64,000 nucleotides of DNA from Niallia endozanthoxylica. GTDB taxonomy: Bacteria; Bacillota; Bacilli; Bacillales; Cytobacillaceae. The notes beneath the pieces are model-generated. The model was not told the origin of the DNA. It did no database searches and saw only the letters and a program-made list of their open reading frames with translations. The stretch is from the NCBI RefSeq assembly GCF_008710145.1, contig NZ_VYKL01000039.1, forward strand, positions 1-64,000. Reading direction: 5' to 3'. Position numbers and translations under genes: made by a program. This document shows positions 42,658 through 51,121 of the stretch, in pieces; the first letter of the stretch is position 1, and every line of letters starts with the position of its first letter.

Positions 42658-42863
42658 ACGGGCAGTAAGACCCCCACCTCAAGATTCTAAGGATACAAAA
42701 GAAGATAGGTGAGGGATTAACTGCCCGTAAAGGTCCATTCGCGGAATCACAGACTAAGAACGCCACAGTTGTGGCAACGTCTGTGTGACCCACATCCTGT
42801 GGGCCTCAACTAACCATCAGTGGGGGAGGAAGAAAACCCCCACTGATGGAAGTTTCACTTTAT
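42658..42863 (+). mobile_element. orphan structured element resembling IS200/IS605 ends (omegaRNA-like)
   Basis: About 205 bp without a gene but full of hairpins. ACGGGCAGT/ACTGCCCGT (42658-42728) forms a long left hairpin. TCACAGAC/GTCTGTGTGA encloses GCCACA/TGTGGC. CCCACA/TGTGGG follows. A perfect terminal hairpin CCATCAGTGGGGG/CCCCCACTGATGG lies at 42814-42849, then AAGTTTCACTTTA. This order recalls the subterminal hairpins and right-end omegaRNA scaffold of IS605/tnpB elements, here without tnpA or tnpB. It interrupts the Tad operon and overlaps the stop of the next gene. Exact borders are uncertain. Confidence 0.45.
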
Positions 42864-43442
42864 GTCTTCTGGCTTTTTTAGAAGAGCAAACGAAAGAAAT
42901 GACAAAAACAATCCACCAAGATACATAAGAAACGTAAAAAAGAATACCCCTTCATGATCATCTAACAGCTGCATAAGGATTAATTCCTGGCCATTTCGAA
43001 ATGAAAAAGCACTGATGATGATTAGAATGAAGACAAAAAGATACGCACCAAAGGCAATTTTAGATTTTCCAGGCTCATGAAAAGCCTGGAAAATCATTTC
43101 TCTTTTATACAATGAATAGCCAATGATCAATACATACAGCAACACGAATGGCCAGAACACCATCGTGCCAAAAGACATTCGAAGGATGGGTTCAGTAAGG
43201 AACAATCCCATCGTAATCAGCATGATAAAGCTTGTTAAGGAGTTATATCTGATTGTATTTTCCACCGTTTGATACCAGTATCTTGCTAAACCAACCGAAA
43301 AAATCGTAATAAGCATGTTTAATAAAAAGATACGAAAGGACCAATCAGGAATCGCGCTGCCGAAAAGGCCAAACACAAAGGGACCGATTAATACAGCAAG
43401 TCCGTTGCCTTCGAAAAACTTAAACCTTTGTTCACCCTCCAA
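42855..43442 (-). CDS. polytopic membrane protein of the Tad operon
   Basis: 195 residues with about six membrane helices (such as FRIFLLNMLITIFSVGLA and FVFILIIISAFSF). It starts at TTG 43442 with GTAGGAGAG just ahead, overlapping the preceding gene by 11 bases. No family recognised. Its stop codon lies within the right end of the structured element, so its extreme 3' end may have been altered by that insertion. Confidence 0.6.
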   Translation of the reverse strand: MEGEQRFKFFEGNGLAVLIGPFVFGLFGSAIPDWSFRIFLLNMLITIFSVGLARYWYQTVENTIRYNSLTSFIMLITMGLFLTEPILRMSFGTMVFWPFVLLYVLIIGYSLYKREMIFQAFHEPGKSKIAFGAYLFVFILIIISAFSFRNGQELILMQLLDDHEGVFFFTFLMYLGGLFLSFLSFALLKKPEDIK

Positions 43443-44985
43443 AAAGCTCTCCTACCTTTCCCAAGCCCTTGCCAATTTTGCTGTAGACAAATTTGAATCC
43501 ACTCCTAATCCCATTCTTTATACTTTTTCCTACACTTGTTCGATTTATGATTACTGCTGCCCCTAATCCGGTAAATAGCCCTACGGCAGCACCTGCAACC
43601 GTTCCTAATCCAGGAACAACTGAACCTGCCAATGCTCCGGCAGTCATACTTGATAGGACACTCCCTGCAGCAGTTGTACCTACACCAATGGCCACTTCAG
43701 TCGATAAATCTGCGAAAAAGTCTGATGAAGCATAACCCTGTTTATTATTTTTCCCTTTTGGACTATAATCCCAAAGCGTCCCCGCTGCCGCCATCGCATA
43801 ATTGAGCGGGCCGTTCATTTTTATCATATTGCTCTTGGAAACAAACGCTTTGTTGAAGGCACTGCCATCCTTCCAACTGCTAAGGGATGTAAAAGCTTTT
43901 TTCGAGAGCGGGCTCCAGCCATCAAACACATCTGATTTAAACGAGTTAGCCATAAAGGTTGTTAACTTCATATCTTTAGGTTTTAGACCTTTACTTTGTA
44001 AAAAGGCATTATAGGTTTTCTCTTTAATGCGTTTTGTATGATTTCCAAGCGACCGATCACTGCCATTGACATCATAGCTCTTATATCGCTGGTAAAGACT
44101 ATCAAATAATTTCGAGTTTTTATTTCCCGTTACCCTATAGCCGTCGTTCGTCCCGGCAATCTTTTCAATTTTAAAGCCTGCCATCATAGACAGTGCCGCA
44201 CCAGCAACATCCCGATTTATAAATCCAAGACCATAGGTTTTAAAGTCATCAAAAACACCTGTCATATGGCTGAACCAGCCTCGTTCACCGTCTGTCGTTT
44301 TGATAAGCGTATTTAGAAGAGATGGTGTTTTTTCCTCTGCCGCTTCTCCTCCGTCAGGAGCGTCACCAGCATCTGTTGCTTTGCCGCCATCCGGTCCTTC
44401 ACCGGACTCTGTCGCCTTTCCTCCGTCTGGGCCATCACCGGTATCTGCTGCCTTTCCGCCATTCGGACCTTCACCAGTATCAGCCGTTTTTCCCCCATTC
44501 AGACCTTCACCAGCATCGGCTGCTTGCCCCCCATTCGGACCTTTTCCGGTATCAATAGCTTGTCCTCCGTCTGGACCGTTGCCGTTATAATCGCTATTTC
44601 CTCCGTTAACAGGATTTCCCCCCTGCAGAGCATTTCCCTGGTCCATACCATTCAGCTGCCACAATAATGAACCTGGCAACGGTGGAGTAGCATTTGGAAT
44701 GAGGAACACTCCATTGTTTAAAGGCGACTGTGGCAGAATGGGCTGACCTGAAACAGCAGCCTTTCCCGGATCATAGGCCTCACCAGGTTCGTACACCTGC
44801 CCTGGGGCTATAAACTGCCCGCCTTGAATCGCTCGACCAGGCTCAAAGCTTTTTCCGGGAGTAATCGCTTTTCCTGGTTTTATAAATTCACCTGCCGCAT
44901 ACGTAACAACAGGGAACACATTCCAAAATAGCAAAATAGCAATCAACGATAATGCTGCTATTTTATTCCATACACGTTGACACAA
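43432..44985 (-). CDS. exported protein with two tandem-repeat regions and glycine-zipper C-terminus
   Basis: 517 residues starting at TTG with AGGTGAG eight bases upstream. A signal-like helix (about 9-31) is followed by seven six-residue repeats at 35-76 (IKPGKA, ITPGKS, FEPGRA and so on). After a Gly/Asn-rich stretch come seven 12-residue repeats at 137-218 (consensus GPDGGKAADTGE). Then a globular region (about 225-420) and a Gly/Ala-rich hydrophobic segment around 445-490 (VVPGLGTVAGAAVGLFTGLG) like the ends of LXG-type toxins or glycine-zipper proteins. It may be a surface or secreted structural protein of the pilus system, or an effector. No homologue recognised. Confidence 0.65.
   Translation of the reverse strand: MCQRVWNKIAALSLIAILLFWNVFPVVTYAAGEFIKPGKAITPGKSFEPGRAIQGGQFIAPGQVYEPGEAYDPGKAAVSGQPILPQSPLNNGVFLIPNATPPLPGSLLWQLNGMDQGNALQGGNPVNGGNSDYNGNGPDGGQAIDTGKGPNGGQAADAGEGLNGGKTADTGEGPNGGKAADTGDGPDGGKATESGEGPDGGKATDAGDAPDGGEAAEEKTPSLLNTLIKTTDGERGWFSHMTGVFDDFKTYGLGFINRDVAGAALSMMAGFKIEKIAGTNDGYRVTGNKNSKLFDSLYQRYKSYDVNGSDRSLGNHTKRIKEKTYNAFLQSKGLKPKDMKLTTFMANSFKSDVFDGWSPLSKKAFTSLSSWKDGSAFNKAFVSKSNMIKMNGPLNYAMAAAGTLWDYSPKGKNNKQGYASSDFFADLSTEVAIGVGTTAAGSVLSSMTAGALAGSVVPGLGTVAGAAVGLFTGLGAAVIINRTSVGKSIKNGIRSGFKFVYSKIGKGLGKVGELFGG
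44332..44577 (-). repeat. 36-bp coding tandem repeat, about 7 copies
   Basis: The 12-residue repeats of the 43432 gene correspond to 36-bp units (residues 137-218). Unit protein sequences are GPDGGQAIDTGK, GPNGGQAADAGE, GLNGGKTADTGE, GPNGGKAADTGD, GPDGGKATESGE, GPDGGKATDAGD and a partial APDGGEAAEE. Copy number could vary between strains. Confidence 0.85.
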
Positions 44986-45003
44986 TGGATTTACTCACCT
45001 CGC

Positions 45004-46386
45004 TTATTGAGTATTTTGCTGGTACTTTTCTTCTAATGCTTTTATTGCCTCAGCATAACTGCTGTTATTAAGGCTCTTTAACTCTGCCTCGAACTTTTCA
45101 ACTTCTGAATTAATCCAATCATGGTACTCATCATTAACTTTATCTAAATAACGATAAGACTCCACATCCATCTTTCCATTTTCCTTGAAAATAAATAGGA
45201 TTAAGCCAATTTCAGTGCCTTCGAACGTTGCATTTGCCCCTTCTTCTGTTATATAGCCAAAAATATCCAGCTCGTTTTGAACTTTCTTACGTTCAAGTGC
45301 CTGCGTATTCTTTTCCTTCCAGTCCTTCCATGTTTGGGCTAAATCTGAAATCTTATCAAACTCTTTTTTTAATTCACTTTCATCATTTACCTTTTGATAG
45401 ATGCCATCTGTAGCATCCGCAATTTCAATTAACTCATTTTGTCCTTCTGCATTTACATCAAAGCCAATCACATTCACAATCGGTGAAATATTGGAACTAT
45501 ATAGCTCCTTGGCAGCCTGAACCGGGTCATCGTTACACGTCGATACTCCATCACTAACGAGATAAACTATATTTGTATTGTTTTGTCCATCAAATGCTTC
45601 TAAATCCTTTTTAGCCTCACGAAGGGCAAGTCCAGTCGGTGTCCAACCAGTAGGCTGAACAGAATCTAGTGCAGTTTGGAATGGAGCACCGTCCATTGGT
45701 GAAATAGGATAGACAACGTCACTTCTGCTGCAGGAAAGCTTCATATCACTATCGGCATTACTTCCTGTATGACCATAAACACGAAGCCCTACCTTCGCAC
45801 CCTCAGGCAGCTCGCTGACAAAGTCTGTAATTGTTTCTTTAGCAATTTCCATTTTTGTCTTACCGTCGATCGATTGAGCCATACTTCCTGAAGCATCTAG
45901 TATAATCTCAACGTTTAGGTTTTCTTTAAACTGATAACGTGAATCTTCCATATCAGGGCTTCCTATTGCCTGGAACCGCATTTCCTTCATCAAGTTCTCA
46001 GGACCCTTAAACTCATCCTGAACAAGCTTTAGTAATTCACGGTAAAAATAATCCAATTCTTGTTTCGAAGGATTATCTAAAATATCAGGCAGGCCCTTGA
46101 AAGCTTCCAGTGTCTTTTCTGGCTCGGCAATCTCCGGATTAAAATCAACCAACTTACCAACTGGAAGCTTTGCTAGCTCTTCATATGTGGTCGGAAGAGG
46201 TTCAACTTCAATCGTATCTTCCTCAGCCTTCTGCCCTGATTCTTTTTCTTTATCATTTTCCTTTTGATTCGTTTGTTCTGCTGTCTGTCCTTTTTCATTT
46301 CCCTCAGCAGACTGCTCATCATTGCTACAGGCAGAGATGAATAGAAAAATACTTATAAGCAGCAATAACTTAGAAAAACTTTTCAT
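45004..46386 (-). CDS. VWA-domain lipoprotein of the Tad operon
   Basis: 460 residues. A lipoprotein signal peptide ends in FLFISAC (cysteine near 20), followed by an acidic linker. A von Willebrand A domain spans about 155-340 with a complete MIDAS: DASGSMAQS, threonine in GWTPTG and aspartate in LVSDGVSTC. The C-terminal part is helical. Extracytoplasmic, membrane-anchored. VWA proteins can bind ligands or pilus subunits via a metal ion, and some are tip adhesins. Here it directly follows the pilin gene and its terminator, suggesting a pilus-linked adhesin or assembly factor. Start ATG with AAAGGAGG. Confidence 0.78.
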   Translation of the reverse strand: MKSFSKLLLLISIFLFISACSNDEQSAEGNEKGQTAEQTNQKENDKEKESGQKAEEDTIEVEPLPTTYEELAKLPVGKLVDFNPEIAEPEKTLEAFKGLPDILDNPSKQELDYFYRELLKLVQDEFKGPENLMKEMRFQAIGSPDMEDSRYQFKENLNVEIILDASGSMAQSIDGKTKMEIAKETITDFVSELPEGAKVGLRVYGHTGSNADSDMKLSCSRSDVVYPISPMDGAPFQTALDSVQPTGWTPTGLALREAKKDLEAFDGQNNTNIVYLVSDGVSTCNDDPVQAAKELYSSNISPIVNVIGFDVNAEGQNELIEIADATDGIYQKVNDESELKKEFDKISDLAQTWKDWKEKNTQALERKKVQNELDIFGYITEEGANATFEGTEIGLILFIFKENGKMDVESYRYLDKVNDEYHDWINSEVEKFEAELKSLNNSSYAEAIKALEEKYQQNTQ

Positions 46387-46403
46387 TCGTTCCTCCTTTC
46401 TTA

Positions 46404-46431
46404 CGAAAAAAGGGCATAATGCCCCTTTTTT
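46404..46431 (-). terminator. partial terminator after the pilin gene
   Basis: Stem AAAAAAGGGGCAT/ATGCCCTTTTTT two bases after the pilin stop and 18 bases before the VWA gene. It would let the pilin message be more abundant than the downstream genes. Confidence 0.8.
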
Positions 46432-46433
46432 AA

Positions 46434-46640
46434 TTACCCTACCATTCCTGTTATTTTCGTAATGATTTTTTCAATGACATCCCCAATGCCATCTTTTTGT
46501 CCTTCTACGGCCGTAGAAATAATTCCCAACACTAGGATCAAGAGAGCCGCCAAACCAAGCCATTCCAATGATTGCGCTCCCTTTTCGTTTTTTACAGGTT
46601 CTGTCACTTTCAGCCAAGCTTTAATTAATAAAGATTTCAT
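46434..46640 (-). CDS. Flp-type pilin
   Basis: 68-residue small pilin. A basic leader ending VKNEKG is followed by AQSLEWLGLAALLILVLGII: cleavage after Gly and Glu at +5 of the mature protein, then one helix and a short tail. This is the layout of Flp/Fap major pilins of Tad systems. The ATG at 46640 is chosen because AAAGGGAGAG precedes it; the longer frame lacks a site. A terminator follows directly. Confidence 0.8.
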   Translation of the reverse strand: MKSLLIKAWLKVTEPVKNEKGAQSLEWLGLAALLILVLGIISTAVEGQKDGIGDVIEKIITKITGMVG

Positions 46641-46662
46641 TGTTTTCTCTCCCTTTGTTTTT

Positions 46663-47595
46663 TTATTTAAATAAATTAAATAACCCACTATTGTCTTTAA
46701 ACATATTGATAGCCATTAGGCCTCCGATGAGAAGAAGAGCGGATGGCATAACGATAAAGGTGGTAATTAACGTTACCTTTGGAGAGGCTTTTGCTGCCTG
46801 CTCTTTAATTTTTTCCTTTTTTATCTTTCTCATCTCTTCGGCCTGAAGCTTAAAGGTTCTCGATATTGGAACTCCCAAGCGTTCTCCTTGAATGAGGGAT
46901 TTGATTAACATTTGAAATTCCTTGCTTTCATTCCGTTCTAGGAGTGACTGATAGGCATTTCCTCTAGGTACACCAACATCTGTTTCTTGAATAAATCGAC
47001 CAAATTCGTCTTTAATCGGCCCTTCAAAATAAGGAACAATATCTCGTAAAGCTTGATCTAATCCCACTCCCGCTTGCAGCGTAACACTCATCGTATCGAG
47101 GAAATCAGGAAGCTGGAATGACAATTCCTCCTGGCGCTGTTTTGCCTTTCTATTAAGCCAAAGAATGGCTCCCATATAACCGGCAACCGGATATAGAATG
47201 ACAGCTACTTCTGCATATGGAAATCTTAATATCAATGAAATTCCCCCGAGGATAAATCCAACAATTAGAAGGAACATTTTTAAACCTTGAAACCTTTCCA
47301 GCGTTAGGTTATATGGAAATCCCGCCTGCATTAACTTTTTCTTTATCTCATGATTTTCACTAAAAAAGTTGATTCGCTGCCCGATAACGGAAAAATCATC
47401 AGCATATTCTAGTATTTTTGAGATGATTTTCTCTCTTCTTGTTTCTCTTTTTTCAAAAGCATTGTAGACATATGCCTTTTCCTTTATCTCTTCCTTCAAT
47501 TCCTGCTTTAAAATGAAATACTTATAATAGCTTCTGAGTGAAAGGGCTAGAAACAAAAGACATAAACAAACAACAATTACAACGATTCCATCCAT
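46663..47595 (-). CDS. tadC: TadC-like inner membrane platform protein
   Basis: 310-residue type II secretion F-domain protein with membrane helices near the N-terminus, around 100-150 and at the C-terminus. The F domain contains FLDTMSVTLQAGVGLDQALR near 165 and GVPISRTFKLQAEEMRKIKK near 255. Forms the assembly platform together with TadB. Start ATG preceded by AAGGGTG, five bases after TadB's stop. Confidence 0.85.
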   Translation of the reverse strand: MDGIVVIVVCLCLLFLALSLRSYYKYFILKQELKEEIKEKAYVYNAFEKRETRREKIISKILEYADDFSVIGQRINFFSENHEIKKKLMQAGFPYNLTLERFQGLKMFLLIVGFILGGISLILRFPYAEVAVILYPVAGYMGAILWLNRKAKQRQEELSFQLPDFLDTMSVTLQAGVGLDQALRDIVPYFEGPIKDEFGRFIQETDVGVPRGNAYQSLLERNESKEFQMLIKSLIQGERLGVPISRTFKLQAEEMRKIKKEKIKEQAAKASPKVTLITTFIVMPSALLLIGGLMAINMFKDNSGLFNLFK

Positions 47596-47599
47596 GTTT

Positions 47600-48526
47600 T
47601 CACACCCTTATATTTGTTACTTTTCTAACAAGAATAAAGGTCAGCACTGTTCCAGCAAGGAAAAGGATGAGAAGGATAATTCCTAGCCCGGAAAATAAAG
47701 GGTCTAAAAAGCCATCAATTACGTTATTCATCATTAAGACGAGAAAGATTGGAATAACCGGAACAATATAAGCCACATACCTTTGTTCCGCGGTCATCGT
47801 TTTAATTTCCTGCTGTAATATTTTTCTTTCTTCCAATGTCTGCCCCATTTCATCCAGCACTGAATATAAATTCCCGCCTGCCTTTTTCTGAATCACTAAG
47901 GTGGCCACAAATAGTTGAAACTCCTTGCTCGTGATTCTTTTCTCCATTGACTTTAAGGCTTTATTAAAATCAATCCCTAGAGCAATTTCCTGTGCAAGTC
48001 GTTTAAATTCTCCTCTTGCCGGCTCGTTTACTTCCTGAGCGACTAAATTAATCCCCTGCGTCAATGTCATTCCCGAGCGAGTTGCATTTGCCAGCAGTCT
48101 GCATATTTCCGGCAGCTGTTCAATCATCCGCTGCTTTACTAAGCTTTTTCGCAGAATGAAGATTATACGCTTGGCTCCCTCTAAAACCAAACCAGCAATT
48201 AGTAGATTAATTGGAAATTTGATATTAAAGAAGTTTTGTAAAAAAATGATAATACCCATATAGGAAACAAAAAGCGCACCAATATACTCAGAGGGTGTAA
48301 AGGGAATGTTTGCACTTCGTAATTTTTCATAGATAGGAGCAGCATATTCTGTACGATCAAATCGATCTCCTAATAGAACAATGACACTTTTTCGCTTTTT
48401 GCCGTCATGATAGAAATCATAAAGGGTTTTTCTCCACTCCCGTTTTTCTTTCCGAAAGCCTAATAAATAATAAAGGGAAATAATTAAAGAGAAAAAAGCG
48501 AATGTAGAAACGATGAATAGGATCAT
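47600..48526 (-). CDS. tadB: TadB-like inner membrane platform protein
   Basis: 308-residue type II secretion F-domain protein. LPEICRLLANATRSGMTLTQGI near 140 and AGGNLYSVLDEMGQTLEER near 218 mark the F domain, with membrane helices at both ends. It overlaps the CpaF gene by four bases (ATGA) and has GAGGAGGTG. Works with CpaF and TadC in pilus assembly. Confidence 0.86.
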   Translation of the reverse strand: MILFIVSTFAFFSLIISLYYLLGFRKEKREWRKTLYDFYHDGKKRKSVIVLLGDRFDRTEYAAPIYEKLRSANIPFTPSEYIGALFVSYMGIIIFLQNFFNIKFPINLLIAGLVLEGAKRIIFILRKSLVKQRMIEQLPEICRLLANATRSGMTLTQGINLVAQEVNEPARGEFKRLAQEIALGIDFNKALKSMEKRITSKEFQLFVATLVIQKKAGGNLYSVLDEMGQTLEERKILQQEIKTMTAEQRYVAYIVPVIPIFLVLMMNNVIDGFLDPLFSGLGIILLILFLAGTVLTFILVRKVTNIRV

Positions 48527-49872
48527 TGGTACACCTCCTCATGCAAAGGGGTGAACGTATGCTCAGGGATAGAAATCCCAAAAACCTTTAATTTTTCCAG
48601 GCACTTCGGGATATACCCTGTAGGAGTAAAATACCCGGTAATGGTTCCGTCCGCATTCATAGCCGTTCTTTTAAAATAAAAAATTTCCTTCACATCATGT
48701 GAGCCGTCGTCTCTCTTGACTACCTCTGAAACGGAGACAATCTTTCTAGTCCCGTCCGTTAATCGAGTTGCTTGAATAATAATGTCAAGTGCGCCGACAA
48801 TATATTCCCTGACAATATGACTTGGCAACTCCATACCTGCCATGACCACCATTGCTTCAACACGGCGCAGCGCATCATCCGGCGAGTTGGCATGGACAGT
48901 GGTTAACGATCCTTCATGGCCTGTATTCATGGCCTGAAGCATATCAAAGGCCTCGCCGCTTCGAACCTCACCGACAATGATTCGATCCGGTCTCATACGA
49001 AGAGCATTTTTTACAAGCTGTCTAATGGAAACTTCCCCTCGTCCTTCGACGTTTGCCGGCCTTGCTTCTAGTCCGGCAACATTCGGACGATTTAGTCGCA
49101 GCTCTGCTGAATCTTCTATTGTGACGACCCTCTCCCCGTAAGGGATGGAGGCAGCCAATACATTCAAAATAGTTGTTTTCCCGCTTCCTGTTCCACCCGA
49201 AATGAGCGTATTCATTTTCGCTTTTACAATCCCATCAAGAAACTCACCCATTGCAGAGCTAAGCGACTGAAACTGGATCAGGTCCTCCATTTTAAAAGGA
49301 TCCTTCCGAAACTTTCGAATCGAAAGGAGGGTACCATTTAAGCTTATCGGCGGTATCACTGCGTTTACACGGCTTCCATCTGGTAAGCGCGCATCAACCA
49401 TTGGTGAACTTTCATCAATTCTACGTCCGATTGGTGCCACAATCCGGTCCACGATATGTCTGACATGTTCATCATCCCGAAAGGTTATATCTGCTAATTC
49501 AAGCTTTCCAAATCGCTCAACATATACTTCATTAAAACCATTCACCAACACCTCTGTGATGGAAGGATCATTGATTAAAGGCTCTAGCGGCCCATAGCCG
49601 ACCGATTCATCTAGAATACGAGAAATTAATATTTCTTTATCATGACGGGAGATAATAACCTTTTCCTCAGCCATAAATTGGCTGACATACTGTTCAATAC
49701 TCAGTCTCATTTCACCTTGAGACAGCTTTGTTAAAGCCTCTAAATTCGTGTCCCGCAAAAGTCTTGCTTTATAATGCTCTACCAAATCATCTACCAAATG
49801 GTTTTCATATTGATAGGATTGCAGCTTCGGCGTGCTGACTTTTTCTTTTCGTTTATCAAATAAGGATGCCAT
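48523..49872 (-). CDS. cpaF: CpaF/TadA-type secretion ATPase
   Basis: 449-residue hexameric motor ATPase of Tad pili. N-terminal domain with GYGPLEPLINDPSITEVLVN near 92. Walker A in LISGGTGSGKTTILN near 232, the Asp box VVTIEDSAELRL, Walker B region RMRPDRIIVGEVRSGEA near 295 and the His box EGSLTTVHANSP. All catalytic motifs are intact. Start ATG with AGGGGGA. Confidence 0.92.
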   Translation of the reverse strand: MASLFDKRKEKVSTPKLQSYQYENHLVDDLVEHYKARLLRDTNLEALTKLSQGEMRLSIEQYVSQFMAEEKVIISRHDKEILISRILDESVGYGPLEPLINDPSITEVLVNGFNEVYVERFGKLELADITFRDDEHVRHIVDRIVAPIGRRIDESSPMVDARLPDGSRVNAVIPPISLNGTLLSIRKFRKDPFKMEDLIQFQSLSSAMGEFLDGIVKAKMNTLISGGTGSGKTTILNVLAASIPYGERVVTIEDSAELRLNRPNVAGLEARPANVEGRGEVSIRQLVKNALRMRPDRIIVGEVRSGEAFDMLQAMNTGHEGSLTTVHANSPDDALRRVEAMVVMAGMELPSHIVREYIVGALDIIIQATRLTDGTRKIVSVSEVVKRDDGSHDVKEIFYFKRTAMNADGTITGYFTPTGYIPKCLEKLKVFGISIPEHTFTPLHEEVYQ

Positions 49873-49884
49873 GTGCTAATCCCC

Positions 49885-51036
49885 CTAATTCAGTACAGAA
49901 AGGCCCCATTTTTTCACATCTTTTGCAAATGGAATCAGCCTTCTTTCCTTTGCCATCTTTCGTATTGGTTCCCCTTTGTTGATATACGGCTGTAATCCTT
50001 TATGGTCCAAACGGACAGTAGCTGCCATTGGAAATCTCAAGACATGCTTCACATCTTTTTCTTGAATTTCATTCTCTTTTCCTATTTTGTTTAAAATGAT
50101 TGAAGTTTTCGAAGGAAGTTCAATTCCCAGTCTGACTGCAAGTTCTTCAAATTGCTTTAACACCTTAAGTGATGGTGTATCAGGTGTTAGGATATAGAAA
50201 ATACGGTCAGACTCTTCCAGAGCAGTCACGACATGGTGATTGATATAGGAGGGTAAATCAACAATCACAAAATCAAAGCTTCTCCTGCATGTTCGAAGCA
50301 GCTTCGCAATAAACTCCTCTGTGATGTTTTCGGCCACCTCTGCATCGCAGGGACTTATGAGCACATCAAGCTTTGAAGTATCAATTTTTTGAGCTACGTT
50401 TCGTATATGGCCCTCATTTAATTCATTAATGACAGGTGTTAAATCGGCAATCGAACGATTGGATTCAATCGATAAAATGGTCTCAATGCCGCCAAATTGA
50501 AGGTTCAAATCAATTAAAATGACTTCTGCCGTTGTTTCGACCTTAAGCGTTTGAGCAAGCGTTGCAGCAAGGCTAGATTTCCCACTGCCTCCGTTTCCGC
50601 TGAAAAGAGTAAAGATTTGCCCTCTGCCTTTTGTAAACGATTGTGGTGATTGATCTTTTTTTAGCTTATTATTTTCATAGTTTTGAAAAATAGCAGGAAC
50701 CCTGCTGATAAACAAGGAATGCTCCTCCGGATAGACAAAAAATTCTGTCGCTCCCGCTTTTGTGATATTTCTCAGCTGAGTAAAATCGGAGCCCTTTGAT
50801 ATATAGATAATTAAGGTAGCAGGGCTTACAGATTTAATATATTGAATACTTTCTACTGCTACGTCCTTTTCAGGCTGAACAAAAATCACGATATCCTGAA
50901 TATCCCGATTCACTTCACGAACAACATCATCTGTTTGTACAAGTTGCACGGAATAACCGCCTGAAATACTATTTAAAATTTGATTGTGTATGACTTCATC
51001 GTCACTAACTAATAAGATTTTAAGACTTGACTCCAT
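49885..51036 (-). CDS. cpaE: CpaE/TadZ-like ATPase with receiver-like N-terminus
   Basis: 383 residues. An N-terminal response-receiver-like domain (about 1-120) without an obvious phospho-aspartate cluster. A ParA/MinD-type ATPase domain from about 140, with P-loop SGNGGSGKSSLAATLAQ and switch region VILIDLNLQFGGIETILS. The usual signature lysine of KGGxGK is asparagine here. TadZ proteins position the Tad apparatus at the membrane. The ATG at 51036 is used (AGAGGG ahead) rather than 51054. Confidence 0.82.
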   Translation of the reverse strand: MESSLKILLVSDDEVIHNQILNSISGGYSVQLVQTDDVVREVNRDIQDIVIFVQPEKDVAVESIQYIKSVSPATLIIYISKGSDFTQLRNITKAGATEFFVYPEEHSLFISRVPAIFQNYENNKLKKDQSPQSFTKGRGQIFTLFSGNGGSGKSSLAATLAQTLKVETTAEVILIDLNLQFGGIETILSIESNRSIADLTPVINELNEGHIRNVAQKIDTSKLDVLISPCDAEVAENITEEFIAKLLRTCRRSFDFVIVDLPSYINHHVVTALEESDRIFYILTPDTPSLKVLKQFEELAVRLGIELPSKTSIILNKIGKENEIQEKDVKHVLRFPMAATVRLDHKGLQPYINKGEPIRKMAKERRLIPFAKDVKKWGLSVLN

Positions 51037-51121
51037 AGTATCCCTCTTTATCATGATGTGAGATAAATTTTTCTTTTCTGTGTAAAAGTTGAAAACAAAC
51101 CATCAAGGATGTTTTGCTTGC

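Noticed and set aside
44300..44590. Plus-strand proline/serine-rich ORF
   Set aside because: It is the antisense of the 36-bp coding repeat of the 43432 gene; the repeat keeps several frames open by chance and no ribosome site supports it.
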